Source: an uncultured bacterium
Lineage (GTDB): Bacteria; Cyanobacteriota; Vampirovibrionia; Gastranaerophilales; Gastranaerophilaceae
Length of the DNA stretch: 64,000 nucleotides
Assembly: GCA_902783835.1 (NCBI GenBank)
Contig: CACZSN010000026.1
Location: 29,787-93,786, forward strand
Direction of reading: 5' to 3'
Shown: in pieces, positions 25,747-36,397 of the stretch
How the letters are laid out: the number at the start of each line of letters is the position of its first letter
Numbering within the stretch: the first letter of the stretch is position 1
The notes under the pieces: generated by a model
Database searches by the model: none
The model's input: the letters and a program-made list of their open reading frames with translations, nothing else
What the model was told of the DNA's origin: nothing
Position numbers and translations under genes: made by a program

Positions 25747-26338
25747 TTTTGTATAAGTCGTGTTCATAAATATATTTTTCAACCTCTTTTGTTGTCAAAT
25801 CGTCTAACGGTAAGTCTTTTGCCGCTTTTTTTCGAATTTCCGTCGAAGAAACATGAATTTTCGGCATTTTTAATCTTTGAAAATTGTAACCGTTATTTTT
25901 TAATTTTTCAAATTTTTCCTTGTCAAAATCCTCATCACGGGGCAAAACGACAAAGTCCACAAGGGTTTTCAACTCGTCCGTGTGATACCAACTGTCAATT
26001 TTCACAAACGCATCATCCCCGATTATAAAATACGGTTTTTCGCTTAAATTATATTTTGCATAAAGTTCTTTAATCGTAACGCAAGTGTACGAGGGCGTTT
26101 CTCTATGAAATTCAATGTCCGAAACCTCAAAATTCGGTTCATTTTTCACGAGTAGTTTTGTCATGTTTAACCTGTGCAAAGCCTCGTCTTTATTCTCGTG
26201 TAGAGATTTATGCGGAGGCTTTGCTGCGGGTATAAACAAAATTTTATCAAGTTTCAACATTTCCAAAACGAACTTTGCAACCTGCAAATGTCCGAGGTGA
26301 GGCGGATTGAACGTCCCTTGATACAAACAAATTTTCAT
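25736..26338 (-). CDS. nadD: Nicotinate-nucleotide adenylyltransferase
   Basis: The 200-residue protein has the nucleotidyltransferase motif GTFNPPHLGHL (8-18) and the C-terminal SSTEIRK motif of NadD. It adenylates nicotinate mononucleotide in NAD synthesis. Its start overlaps the pheT stop (TAATG) and its end overlaps yqeK, so pheT-nadD-yqeK is one operon. Confidence 0.93.
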   Translation of the reverse strand: MKICLYQGTFNPPHLGHLQVAKFVLEMLKLDKILFIPAAKPPHKSLHENKDEALHRLNMTKLLVKNEPNFEVSDIEFHRETPSYTCVTIKELYAKYNLSEKPYFIIGDDAFVKIDSWYHTDELKTLVDFVVLPRDEDFDKEKFEKLKNNGYNFQRLKMPKIHVSSTEIRKKAAKDLPLDDLTTKEVEKYIYEHDLYKNVD

Positions 26339-28785
26339 TATCTGAAAGATGCTTGCGGGAACGCTTTTTGGATACCTGCACGGATTTTGTTCATTTCCGT
26401 ATCGATAATTTCGTCCGTGAGCGTTGCTTCGGGGTTTTGGAGTTTAATTCTGAAAGCCATACTCTTGAAGCCTTGTTCGATGTGTTCGCCTCTGTAAATA
26501 TCGAACAATTCTGAGTGCTTGAAGAGCTTGTTATCACAAGATTTTTTGATGACTTGACTGATTTTTTCATAAGATGCGTCATCGTTAATTGCAAATGCAA
26601 TATCTCTTTGGATTTCAGGGAATTGCGGAAGTTTTTTGAACTTAATAACCGTTTGAGGTACATTTTTCAAAATTTCTTCCAAATCCAATTCAAAAATATA
26701 AATTTTTTGGTTAGATTTCAATTTTTCCGTCAAAATCGGGTGAACTTCACCAAATACCCCGACGAACGGCATTCCCTTGCCCAAAAGGTTTATCTTTGCA
26801 CTTCTTCCGGGGTGGAGATATGAAACATCTTCACACGGAGTAAGTTTAATTCTTTCTCCAAGACTTAATGTGTCGAAAAGGCTTTCCATTACGCCCTTGA
26901 GGGTATAAAAATCAACTGTGTTTTTATTTTTCCAAATACCTTTTTCCGTATCGCCCGTCAAAATACCTGAAAGAGTCAATGTTTCTTTAACACCGCTGTG
27001 TTCTCTTGTCGGAACTTCAGTTGCAAAGTACGTTTTGCCCATTTCAAAAAGTCTGATGTCTTTGTTTCCGTTGTCGTAATTGTTTTTGAACGCATCAAGC
27101 ATATTAACAACGAGAGTTTGTCTGAGCATTGTTGCATCTTCAGATTGTGCATTTTTAACTTTTACGGCTTGGTCGGGATTGTATTTTAAGCCGAACTTTT
27201 TAAGCAACGGTTCGCCGATTAACGATGATGACATTGCTTCGTAGAAACCGTGTCCGAGGAAAAGGTTTTCGATTTTTTCTTTAACCTTCGTTTCAAAAGT
27301 AATTTCAGGTGCCATTGTTTTTCTCGGCAAAGTTGCTTCGACTCTGTCATAGCCGTAAATTCTTGCAACTTCTTCAATCAAGTCGATTTCACGGTAAACA
27401 TCTGCTCTTCTTGCCCCGGGAACGAGAAAGTATGCTTCGTTTTCGTTTCTTTCAACCATTTTGAAATCTAATCTTTCGAGAATGTCACAAGCCTCATCGG
27501 GGTTGATTTCCGCACCCATTACCTTGTTGATTTGAGCAAATCTCAAAGCAACTTTACATTCTTCGAAAGTATTGTTTCCGGTTTCAGAAATACCTACAAC
27601 TTTTGCATCTGCAAGTTCGACCAAAAGTTCGATGGCTCTAAAGAGTGCCGGTTTTGTTTTGTCAAGGTCAACACCACGTTCAAATCTTGCACTTGCTTCG
27701 CTTCTGTAACCGATACTTCTTGCTGATTTTCTGTTGCAAGCGGGGGTGAAATATGCCGATTCAAGGACGATGTTCTTAGAATTATCGTCAATTCCGCTGT
27801 TAAGTCCGCCAAATACACCGCCTACGCATACGGGAGATTCTTTTGTCGCAATCAAAACCGTATCGTGGTTGAGTTTTCTTTCGACTTCATCAAGTGTCAC
27901 AAGAGTTTCGCCCTCGTTTGCACGTCTGACGCAAAGATAACCGTTCAATTTGTCTTTGTCGAATGAGTGCAACGGTTGACCGTATTCAAGAAGAACGTAG
28001 TTTGTAACATCGACAATGTTGTTGATTGAGCGAATTCCGCATGCTTCAAGACGTCTTTTCATCCAGTCGGGTGACGGCTTGACTTTCAAATCTTCCAAAA
28101 CGCCGACTGAGTAGTACAAGCAAGTTTCTGGGTCTTTAATTTCGACTTGAAAATCTGCTTTGCCATAGTTTGCGTTTGCAGGTTGGAATTTGAGTTCACG
28201 TTTGTAAATCGCTGCAAGTTCTCTTGCTACACCGACAACGGACATTTCGTCTCCACGGTTTGCGGTCGGAGCGACGTTCAAAACGATGTCTTCTTTGATG
28301 TTTAACAATTTTTCGAGCGGTTGACCGAGTTCGATATTGTCGAAAAGTTTATTCAAAATCAAAAGACCATCTTCTTCTTGCATATTTTCAAGAGCAAGTT
28401 CGTCTTGAGAGCAGAGCATGCCTTCTGAAACGACCCCTCTGATTTTTGCGGGAGTAAGTTCAAATTGTTCGCCTGTTTTTCTGTTGAAAACTTTTGAACC
28501 GACTGAAGCGTAGGGAACGATTGCACCTACAAATACGTTTTGTGCACCGCAAACGACTGTTCTTGTTTCATTTCCTTTATCAATCGTAACCAAGTGCAAA
28601 TGGTCTGAATCGGGGTGATTTTCGATGTTTGTAATCTTTGCGGTTACAATGTTCGTAAATTTTGCACCGATTTTTTCGATATCTTCAACTTCAAGTCCGC
28701 TCATAGTAAGCGATTCTGCAATTTCTTCCGCAGATAAATCATGTAAATCTACAAATTCATTAAGCCATTCTATTGATATAAGCAT
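26338..28785 (-). CDS. pheT: Phenylalanyl-tRNA synthetase beta subunit
   Basis: The 815-residue protein has the full bacterial PheT plan: N-terminal tRNA-binding OB fold (about 40-150), B3/B4 editing domain (about 215-390), B5 domain (about 405-475), catalytic-like core, and the C-terminal ferredoxin-fold anticodon-binding domain (KKLPQFPEIQRDIAF to the end). It pairs with PheS, which is not adjacent; pheS and pheT are also split in cyanobacteria. Confidence 0.95.
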   Translation of the reverse strand: MLISIEWLNEFVDLHDLSAEEIAESLTMSGLEVEDIEKIGAKFTNIVTAKITNIENHPDSDHLHLVTIDKGNETRTVVCGAQNVFVGAIVPYASVGSKVFNRKTGEQFELTPAKIRGVVSEGMLCSQDELALENMQEEDGLLILNKLFDNIELGQPLEKLLNIKEDIVLNVAPTANRGDEMSVVGVARELAAIYKRELKFQPANANYGKADFQVEIKDPETCLYYSVGVLEDLKVKPSPDWMKRRLEACGIRSINNIVDVTNYVLLEYGQPLHSFDKDKLNGYLCVRRANEGETLVTLDEVERKLNHDTVLIATKESPVCVGGVFGGLNSGIDDNSKNIVLESAYFTPACNRKSARSIGYRSEASARFERGVDLDKTKPALFRAIELLVELADAKVVGISETGNNTFEECKVALRFAQINKVMGAEINPDEACDILERLDFKMVERNENEAYFLVPGARRADVYREIDLIEEVARIYGYDRVEATLPRKTMAPEITFETKVKEKIENLFLGHGFYEAMSSSLIGEPLLKKFGLKYNPDQAVKVKNAQSEDATMLRQTLVVNMLDAFKNNYDNGNKDIRLFEMGKTYFATEVPTREHSGVKETLTLSGILTGDTEKGIWKNKNTVDFYTLKGVMESLFDTLSLGERIKLTPCEDVSYLHPGRSAKINLLGKGMPFVGVFGEVHPILTEKLKSNQKIYIFELDLEEILKNVPQTVIKFKKLPQFPEIQRDIAFAINDDASYEKISQVIKKSCDNKLFKHSELFDIYRGEHIEQGFKSMAFRIKLQNPEATLTDEIIDTEMNKIRAGIQKAFPQASFR

Positions 28786-28925
28786 ATTTTCGCCCTTATT
28801 AAATCTTTATTTTCACAAGACAATATTAATATAAATATATTGCAAAGTACATGCCTTAAAAAATACGTGCTTTAAATTTGTTTATGATAGAATAATAGCG
28901 TGGTTTAGAACAGAAAGGTAAAAAC

Positions 28926-30590
28926 ATGAAAAAACTTTCACCGCTTCAAAAAGAAAGATTAAATTATCAACCGAAGTTGCCGTCAGTATTGGCAAACGGC
29001 ATTAATAAACTTGTTTTGAAACAAGGCGAAAAAACTCAATCGGTTGCAGATCAAAAAGAAATTCAAGAATTATTTAAAAATTCATACGGTATGCCGACCG
29101 TAACTTTTGAAACTTCTGATAAAGAAGAAAAAAGACCTGCAAAAAATATCGGTGTAATCCTCTCAGGTGGTCAAGCCCCTGGCGGACACAACGTAATTGC
29201 CGGTATTTTTGATGCTTTGAAACAAGCAAATCCTGAAAACAAACTCTATGGTTTCCTCGGCGGTCCTTCAGGTATCATCGACGGCAAATACATTGAATTG
29301 ACTGAAGATATTATCAACGCATACAGAAACACAGGCGGTTTCGATATCATCGGTTCAGGCAGAACTAAACTTGAAACTGAAGAACAATTCGAAAAAGCAC
29401 TCAACGTTTGCAAAAACCTTAACGTTACAGGTATCGTAATCATTGGTGGTGACGATTCAAATACAAATGCTGCACTCCTCGCTGAATGGTTCTTGGCTAA
29501 AAATGCAGGTATTCAAGTTATCGGCTGCCCGAAAACTATCGATGGCGACTTGAAAAACGAACAAATCGAAGTTTCTTTCGGTTTCGATACAGCAACAAAA
29601 ACTTACGCTGAACTCGTCGGCAACATTCAACGTGACGCAAATTCAGCTAAGAAATATTGGCACTTCATCAAATTGATGGGCAGAAGTGCTTCTCACGTTG
29701 CACTTGAAGTCGGTTTGCAAACTCACCCGAACATCACTTTGGTTTCGGAAGAAGTTGAAGCAAAGAAAATGTCTTTGGCTCAAGTTGTTGATATGATTAC
29801 AAAAGTTGTTGTTGCAAGAGCGGAAAAAGGCAAAAACTTCGGTATCGTACTCGTTCCGGAAGGTTTGATTGAATTTATCCCCGAAGTTAAGGCTATGATT
29901 GCAAACTTGAACGACAAGCTTGCTGAACTTGAAAAAGATGAAGCATACAAAAAAGCTTCAACTGATGCTGAAAAATTTGAAATCATCACAAAAAATCTTG
30001 AACCCGAAAACGCAAAAGTGTTCAACTCACTTCCTGCTATGATTAAGGCTCAACTCCTTATGGACAGAGACCCTCACGGCAACGTTCAAGTTTCAAGAAT
30101 TGATACTGAAAAACTCTTAATCGCTATGGTTAGAGAACAGTTGAACAAATTGAAGGCTGAAGGCAAATACAACGGCAAGTTCTCAGATTTGGCACACTTC
30201 TTCGGTTACGAAGGTCGTTGTGCATTCCCGTCAAACTTCGACGCTGACTACTGCTACGCATTAGGCTTCAACGCATTTGCTTTGATGAACTTCGGTTTGA
30301 CAGGTTACATCTCATCAATCAGAAATCTTACAGCACCTGCTAAAGATTGGGTTGCAGGCGGTATCCCGCTTACTATGATGATGAACATGGAAAAACGTCA
30401 CGGCGAAATGAAACCGGTTATCAAAAAAGCACTCGTTGAAATCGATGGCCCTGTATTCAAGTACCTTCAAGATCACAGAGAAGAATGGGCTAATAACGAA
30501 GAATACCTCTTTCCCGGTGCTATCCAATACTTTGGACCTTCTGAAGTTGCTGATATCACAACAAGAACTCTTGCTCTTGAAAAGGCATAG
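28926..30590 (+). CDS. Pyrophosphate-dependent 6-phosphofructokinase
   Basis: The 554-residue protein belongs to the long PFP clade. It has [12 protein letters not shown] in place of the ATP-type GGxxx[15 protein letters not shown] with the second Asp that marks PPi use, [11 protein letters not shown] with the catalytic Asp, and [11 protein letters not shown]. It phosphorylates fructose 6-phosphate with PPi, reversibly. The ribosome site AGAAAGG precedes the ATG. Codons are strongly biased toward a few choices compared with neighbours, which fits high expression. It is a single-gene unit between divergent pheT and a strong terminator. Confidence 0.92.
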   Translation: MKKLSPLQKERLNYQPKLPSVLANGINKLVLKQGEKTQSVADQKEIQELFKNSYGMPTVTFETSDKEEKRPAKNIGVILSGGQAPGGHNVIAGIFDALKQANPENKLYGFLGGPSGIIDGKYIELTEDIINAYRNTGGFDIIGSGRTKLETEEQFEKALNVCKNLNVTGIVIIGGDDSNTNAALLAEWFLAKNAGIQVIGCPKTIDGDLKNEQIEVSFGFDTATKTYAELVGNIQRDANSAKKYWHFIKLMGRSASHVALEVGLQTHPNITLVSEEVEAKKMSLAQVVDMITKVVVARAEKGKNFGIVLVPEGLIEFIPEVKAMIANLNDKLAELEKDEAYKKASTDAEKFEIITKNLEPENAKVFNSLPAMIKAQLLMDRDPHGNVQVSRIDTEKLLIAMVREQLNKLKAEGKYNGKFSDLAHFFGYEGRCAFPSNFDADYCYALGFNAFALMNFGLTGYISSIRNLTAPAKDWVAGGIPLTMMMNMEKRHGEMKPVIKKALVEIDGPVFKYLQDHREEWANNEEYLFPGAIQYFGPSEVADITTRTLALEKA

Positions 30591-30616
30591 TTTTAAAGGT
30601 CAAAATTTTCAAAACG

Positions 30617-30646
30617 AAACAGCGGTAAAAAGCCGCTGTTTTTTTA
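30617..30646 (+). terminator. Terminator of the PPi-phosphofructokinase gene
   Basis: AAACAGCGG and CCGCTGTTT form a stem around a short loop, followed by a T-run. Confidence 0.85.
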
Positions 30647-30731
30647 TTGAAAAAATTGTCTGCATTTGGCTTAAAATTCTAAAGCATTATAAAAAAATAC
30701 CCGATGTTTTAATTTCAAAAATTCCGCAAAC

Positions 30732-30756
30732 AAAAAACGGAGCCATAAAGCTCCGT
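30732..30756 (-). terminator. Terminator of the 1786-residue protein gene
   Basis: ACGGAGC and GCTCCGT pair around six bases. On the minus strand it is followed by six T, 25 bases past the stop codon. Confidence 0.8.
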
Positions 30757-30780
30757 CTTTTATTATTCTGTTTGAATTAT

Positions 30781-33700
30781 CTATGCAAGGAGTGCATTGA
30801 TATTTTGGATTGTTTCCGCAATTTGTGCATAAACATCGTTACCTTTTTGAACAAATGCTTCTTTCTTTTGAGCACTGTCTGAATCAGCGGGAACTTTAAG
30901 AGCTTCCATAGCTGACAATCTTGAGGTCAATGTTTCTGACAATATGTTCAATTGGTCTGCACCTTGCAAAGCACTGTTGTTAAGTTGTTGAACAGCCAAA
31001 GCATTAACTTTTTCAAGTGTAGGCATAATTTGTTCAGTCGGCATATCCTTAGAGAAGTCTGCATTTTGAGTTTTTTCTAAGAATGATTTATATGCTGTAT
31101 ACACTTGTTTTTCGCTATCTGACTTATCGGCATATTCTTTGTCTAATGTTTTAACAAAGTGTTGAACCGCATCTTTGTATGATGAGTATGCAACTGATTT
31201 ATTTTCCGTAAAGTCAGTAAACTTGCTATTCAAATCATTAACATTTTTCAATGCCGTTGTAATTTGAGAACCTAATTGTTCACAAGCTTCGGGGATTACG
31301 TCAAGTTGAACTGATTTTGAAATCAAATCAACCGCTTTTTCACCAAGTCCTGTGTGAGCAAAGAACACTTGAAGTGCAGTACTGTCATTTGCAGGATTTG
31401 AAAGTTGATCAACCAAGAACATAATACCTTCATCGGAATTCAATGAAACTTCTCTGCCGTCAGCCGTATTCAACTTATAATTATCAAATGTTTGATTCAT
31501 CATAGTTTCAATACCGTTTTCGGCATTTTCAATCAAATCATATTCAACTAAAGCATTTTCAGAAACTTGGTATGCTGTTGTCATATAATCACGCAACGTT
31601 TCGAGTTTTGTTTCGTTCGGATTTTGTGATTGAACTTCCTTAATATATGATTTTATCATTTCATTCGGGAACTTCGTAATATGACCTTGTTCAAGGAGTT
31701 GAGCCGCAGCATCACCAATTCTTTCCGCATCAGCAGAACCGTTTTTAACAGCCTTGATGTATGAGTTAATCAAACCTATTGCTTTTGATTGGAATTTTTC
31801 CGCAACATTTGCACTGACATATTCTCTGATTTGTTGATTTAATTCAGCTGCATATTCACCTTTGTTTGAAGCAGTACTGATATTTTTAACAGAATCAGCA
31901 ACCGATGTAAGCATATCTGCTACTTGATCATTGATTTCATCTTGTGTAAGAATTTCCGCTTCAGGGAATGCTGCGTGAGCATCAAATTTCTTCGCATACA
32001 TCGCTTTCATCTTGTTAATATCAACTGTATTCTTAACCGGTGAAAGTTGTTGTTTCAAGTTACGATATACCCATTCGGGAGCATTATCATCTTTAGGACC
32101 TTCCGTCAACAATGTGTGCAATCTTGCGTTACGTTGGAATCTTTCCGTTGCTGGTCCTTTTTGAGCGTTGATTTGTCTTGCAACGTCAATTGCCTTAACA
32201 TCTTTCATTCCGAGTTCTTCAGGAGTTGCATCCGCGAGGAATGCATTAAATTCTTCATTTGACATATTTTGAAGTTTTTGCAAACCTGCTACCAAATCAG
32301 CATCTGATGAAGTATTGAACTTGTTATCAACCAATTCAATAATCGTATCTGCAAGATCTGTTTTTGCCTTCAAGTCTTCAACTGAATTAATCATCATTTT
32401 GTTATCAATTGTTGATGAAATGATATCCGCAATTTTTTGTGAAAGTTCTTGAGCTTTCGCTTCATCTGCAATACCTTCGTTGATTTTTTCATTAGCATTA
32501 TTAATCATTACTTGTTTGAGGTTGGCAAATGAACCGTTAAGCTTATCGGCAGGAACATTTACTATACCTGCAACAACTTTTTGTAATGCCGCAGTATCAA
32601 CATTTTCGTCATTTGCAAATATGTTGTTGATAACATCAAGAATTTCATTTTGAGCTTCGGAAATTACTTGTTTCGGAGCTTCCGCACCTTTCAAGAACGG
32701 AGCGGCAATCATTTTCTTTTGGATTTCAGGAAGTTTTTCTCTTAAGTTGGCAATTTCGTCAAGATCCAAAGTATTTCCGACATACTTTCTGACTGCTTCT
32801 GATTTTGATGACATTTGTAATGCCGTTTTTTCAAGCAATATATTCAATTCAGGATCATTGATTGCATCCAATTCAGCCTGAGTTTTAGGATCAGCTTTTT
32901 CAAGTTTTGCAATAAAATCAGCATCTGCTTTATACATCAAATCATCGGCTCTGTCCATAAGTTCGAAGTTTACGGGAGCGGCTTCTTTGAATGTTTTTTC
33001 AAATTCAGCAATTTTTTCTTCAGGATTACCCAAATTAATAATTGCATTCATTACGTCATCAATTTTTTGAGCGGCATCGGGATTTGTACCTGCAATTCTT
33101 GTTGCTTTCCACAAATCAAATCTTTGACCTTCTTTTGTTTTTCCGACATAAACTTTTTGATCATCAACAAAAGTACCTGTCAACAAACGAGGATCAAATA
33201 CATATCCGTCCGGTCCGCCGTATCCGTTGCCGTAGTCTGTTCTCTTGACGCCTTTTTCGTCGGTCCAAACATTTGTATCTTCACATTTGCCCCAAGTATT
33301 ATCGTGCCATAAAACATCTTTCATAACCGTTTCTTTTGTTTCAGGGTCGATAACCGCAACTTGTGAAACTTCAGCAACATATTGAGCGTGTCCTGAATAA
33401 CCTGTGTGGGATACGTTTGTTGAAGAAGTACCTGAACCTTCGCCCTTTTTGATATGGTCTACAACTTTGTCGATATCTTCTTCGTTGTAATAATGTTTGC
33501 CTGTAATCATTTCAAGAACTTTGATTGATTGGTTGTCATACAAGCCGCTTTCGCCTTCTCCGCCAACCCAAAGGTGACCGTCAAGACGTCCCGTTTCAGC
33601 GAAAAGTGCATCGATTTGAGGTGCCAATGCCGTTTTCAATTCATCGGAATTAACTTTTGCATATTCTTTCATCGCAGGCAATTTTGCTTCAATTTGAGCA

Positions 33701-36141
33701 TACATAGCTTTTTCTGCCGGAGTGAATTTATACATTGAATCAGGAACTTTAGGTTTTTTAACACTCGGGTCAACGATTCTGTTATCGTTTGCGGATTTTG
33801 CTTCAGCAACTTTATCAAATTTTGCTTGCATATCTTGCAAAGTTTTTTCAGAAACAACTTCGCCCGTTGCTTCCAATACATTCAATACAACTTCTTGTCT
33901 TGTCGGTAAACCGAATTGACGTTCAATTTGCAATTGCTTATCATTGAGTGACTTAATTTCTTTACCCATATCAGCAAGAGCTTTTGAAGGATTTTGACCG
34001 AGCAAGGAAACTGTTTGTTCTCTTGTAAGGCTTCCGTCATCAATTGCGTTTGCAAATGTTTTATACATATCTGCTGTCATTTCGATAGGATTGTTGTAAC
34101 CCAATACATTTACGGCTTCTGTCATTTGTTTGTTTGACGGATTGTCTTGTAAAGAAGCTTTTACAGATTCAAGTTTTTTCAAAACTTGTGCCATATCAGG
34201 TTTTACGTGAGCATTTTCAGCAAATGTTTGCAATACTTCTCCATTTCCGCCTTTAATTTGTTCCATGGCATTGTCGAGGAAATTAGAAACAACCGTTACA
34301 CGATCGCCCATTCCCATTTTACCTAAAATGCTGTCAAGTTGAGCGGGGATTGCAACTTCTGATGTTGTAATCGCTTTGTCAACCGCAAGTTTTACTGAAT
34401 CAGCATTTGCTTCAACACCAAAGTTTTCAGCGGTTTTAGAGATAACTGCCGTTGATGCCAAGTTATTCAAAACTTTATTTGCTGCATCTTGAACGAGACC
34501 GACTCTTGCAGGTACGTTAAGTGCTTTTTCATATGCAGACAATCTTTCGGGAACATTCAATTCCGCTTGAACTGAACGTCTGTGGTGTGCAGCCGCCATA
34601 AACAAATTCTTGTTGTATGAGAAAATTGCTTGCGGAGTGCTGTGTGATTTTAACTTAGCAAGTTTTTCATTTGCACTGTTTGACAAATCTCTCAAACCTG
34701 AAATTTTTTCAATGTTTGCTTTGATTGCATCATCTGAAACATTCGGGAGTTCCGATTTCAAGAATGCGGCAATTTTTGCTTCTTTAACTTCTTTCGGATC
34801 GCTTGATTGAACCTTAAATTCAGGATTTTCCAACTTATCAGCCTTCAAAATCTGACGAGTCAATGCAGTAGCTTTTGAATCCGAAATTGAAGAATCTAAA
34901 GAAGTAATTGTCGAACGGATTGCTGCGTCTGACTTTTGAGCTTCCAATTCATAATCTTTTCTATAAGCACCGATTTCTTTTTGAACTTTCGCAATATCTT
35001 GATTTCTCTTTGCGGCAGTAGATACGGCACTTTTTTCTTTTCCGAGATATCTGAGCCAATTTTGAGCCGGTTTGTATTCTTGCGGCATATCGTTGTACCA
35101 TTTTGCATCTCTGAAAATTTCATAGTTATCAGGGTCAAATGCTTGGTAATGAGCAACGGAAATAGAACCGTCACCAACAATGTTTGCGGCATTCATCCAT
35201 TGGTGAGTACCTGTATCGATGATTCTGTATCCTTTTTTCATACCATCGGTGAAATCAACGTGAGCTTTCGGAATTTCAACCATTTTGCCGGAGCCGATTT
35301 CCGTTCTGTCATACACCTTCATAGTCGGTGTTGCATCAAGTTCATTCATCATAATTTCCATGGCACGAACTTTATCTTCGTATGCGATTGTCTTACGGGC
35401 AATTGAAATTGCAGCACACATACCTGTTTGCTTTTGGCTGACATCTTTAATTGTATAAGCTTCTTCATCAGGTCTTTGAATAATCAAATCGTTAACCATT
35501 TCAGAAAACGCTTGAAGTTTATAATCTTTTAATTGAGGATGAATTTCATAATCATCACTCAAAAAATGCTTCATCATTCCTAAGCACTTAATTTTATCAT
35601 CTGTATTAATTTCTGATGATGCGATGAAATAATCAAGGTTTTGAGTTGCTCTTGCGGCTTCTGTCGTTTTGTCCGCATCTGAAAGGACATCAGTCAATTC
35701 TTTTGATGCCAAAATGTCACTTCTTAATTGCAACATTGTCTTTTCGTCTTCTGACAAAGGTTTTTCTTCGCCGAAAATCTTTTGAAATCTTGCTTGCAAT
35801 TCAGCCTTGTCTTCTTCGGATTGACCGTTGATTGCATTTTGGATTGTTCCTTGCAAAATTCCGTCCCAATCCGTATTTTCCTTTTCACCCTTTGTTCCGC
35901 CAAGTGCCTTAGCAAACTCCGAGTTATTTTGAATACCGTATTTCATCGTTTCGACAGTACCCATAAGCATTTCGATATCTTTTTTGTCTGCTGTTTGACC
36001 GACATTGTCAATCGCTGACAAAATCAATTTTTTCTTATTAGGCAAAATCGGCATATTGTTTTCCGAAAGAGATTTGATATTTTTGATATCTTCTCTTCTG
36101 CCGCCAAATGAAGGGTTACTAAATGATGAGCTAAAATTCAT
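30781..36141 (-). CDS. Giant 1786-residue protein of unknown function
   Basis: I do not recognise this protein. It has no signal peptide and no membrane segment. Much of it is helical and rich in Ala, Lys, Glu and Asn, including many heptad-like stretches in the C-terminal half. Two regions look more globular: about 225-360, with QTGMCAAISIARK around Cys242, and about 865-1015, with GHAQYVAEVSQVAVID (His918) and VLWHDNTWG (His946, Asp947, Asn948) plus many Gly, Trp and Tyr. The Cys and His/Asn motifs resemble those of papain- or transglutaminase-fold enzymes, but they are nearly 700 residues apart. It is a single-gene unit with its own terminator. A cytoplasmic, surface or effector role cannot be told from sequence alone. 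Confidence 0.8.
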   Translation of the reverse strand: MNFSSSFSNPSFGGRREDIKNIKSLSENNMPILPNKKKLILSAIDNVGQTADKKDIEMLMGTVETMKYGIQNNSEFAKALGGTKGEKENTDWDGILQGTIQNAINGQSEEDKAELQARFQKIFGEEKPLSEDEKTMLQLRSDILASKELTDVLSDADKTTEAARATQNLDYFIASSEINTDDKIKCLGMMKHFLSDDYEIHPQLKDYKLQAFSEMVNDLIIQRPDEEAYTIKDVSQKQTGMCAAISIARKTIAYEDKVRAMEIMMNELDATPTMKVYDRTEIGSGKMVEIPKAHVDFTDGMKKGYRIIDTGTHQWMNAANIVGDGSISVAHYQAFDPDNYEIFRDAKWYNDMPQEYKPAQNWLRYLGKEKSAVSTAAKRNQDIAKVQKEIGAYRKDYELEAQKSDAAIRSTITSLDSSISDSKATALTRQILKADKLENPEFKVQSSDPKEVKEAKIAAFLKSELPNVSDDAIKANIEKISGLRDLSNSANEKLAKLKSHSTPQAIFSYNKNLFMAAAHHRRSVQAELNVPERLSAYEKALNVPARVGLVQDAANKVLNNLASTAVISKTAENFGVEANADSVKLAVDKAITTSEVAIPAQLDSILGKMGMGDRVTVVSNFLDNAMEQIKGGNGEVLQTFAENAHVKPDMAQVLKKLESVKASLQDNPSNKQMTEAVNVLGYNNPIEMTADMYKTFANAIDDGSLTREQTVSLLGQNPSKALADMGKEIKSLNDKQLQIERQFGLPTRQEVVLNVLEATGEVVSEKTLQDMQAKFDKVAEAKSANDNRIVDPSVKKPKVPDSMYKFTPAEKAMYAQIEAKLPAMKEYAKVNSDELKTALAPQIDALFAETGRLDGHLWVGGEGESGLYDNQSIKVLEMITGKHYYNEEDIDKVVDHIKKGEGSGTSSTNVSHTGYSGHAQYVAEVSQVAVIDPETKETVMKDVLWHDNTWGKCEDTNVWTDEKGVKRTDYGNGYGGPDGYVFDPRLLTGTFVDDQKVYVGKTKEGQRFDLWKATRIAGTNPDAAQKIDDVMNAIINLGNPEEKIAEFEKTFKEAAPVNFELMDRADDLMYKADADFIAKLEKADPKTQAELDAINDPELNILLEKTALQMSSKSEAVRKYVGNTLDLDEIANLREKLPEIQKKMIAAPFLKGAEAPKQVISEAQNEILDVINNIFANDENVDTAALQKVVAGIVNVPADKLNGSFANLKQVMINNANEKINEGIADEAKAQELSQKIADIISSTIDNKMMINSVEDLKAKTDLADTIIELVDNKFNTSSDADLVAGLQKLQNMSNEEFNAFLADATPEELGMKDVKAIDVARQINAQKGPATERFQRNARLHTLLTEGPKDDNAPEWVYRNLKQQLSPVKNTVDINKMKAMYAKKFDAHAAFPEAEILTQDEINDQVADMLTSVADSVKNISTASNKGEYAAELNQQIREYVSANVAEKFQSKAIGLINSYIKAVKNGSADAERIGDAAAQLLEQGHITKFPNEMIKSYIKEVQSQNPNETKLETLRDYMTTAYQVSENALVEYDLIENAENGIETMMNQTFDNYKLNTADGREVSLNSDEGIMFLVDQLSNPANDSTALQVFFAHTGLGEKAVDLISKSVQLDVIPEACEQLGSQITTALKNVNDLNSKFTDFTENKSVAYSSYKDAVQHFVKTLDKEYADKSDSEKQVYTAYKSFLEKTQNADFSKDMPTEQIMPTLEKVNALAVQQLNNSALQGADQLNILSETLTSRLSAMEALKVPADSDSAQKKEAFVQKGNDVYAQIAETIQNINALLA

Positions 36142-36205
36142 TTTACTATCCTTATATTTTATATTTTAATTGTATTCTTTACTTTTATTCTACCACTTAA
36201 TAAAA

Positions 36206-36305
36206 AACATGCTACGATAAAATCCGCCTCTTTCCCTTATCAAAATTGATTTTCGGGTTTTTGAAGGTAGACTTTATCGCCATTGATTCTTTATCTACGC
36301 ATGTT
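36206..36305. other. Long imperfect inverted repeat, possible structured RNA
   Basis: AACATGCTACGATAAA (36206-36221) is nearly the reverse complement of TTTATCTACGCATGTT (36290-36305), one base displaced. Between them CCC and GGG enclose an ATCA/TGAT hairpin. CGATAAA (36215-36221) can instead pair with TTTATCG (36273-36279), so two folds compete. On the minus strand the second arm is followed by six T and it lies upstream of the giant gene. No known RNA family is recognised. Confidence 0.4.
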
Positions 36306-36397
36306 TCAAACCCTCAACAGTTTTTTTTTTGCTACATGACAAAAAATTGTTTTTTAAATTTTTACATTCTTTAACATAAAGTGTCAAAAATACACAC

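Noticed and set aside
36206..36305. Purine-type riboswitch suggested by GTCTACC on the minus strand
   Set aside because: The second loop (CCGUAAA type) and the P2 stem with its GG loop are absent, and the spacing does not fit.
36321..36330. T10 run as a second phase-variation tract
   Set aside because: It is intergenic in AT-rich DNA and more likely part of a terminator or chance.
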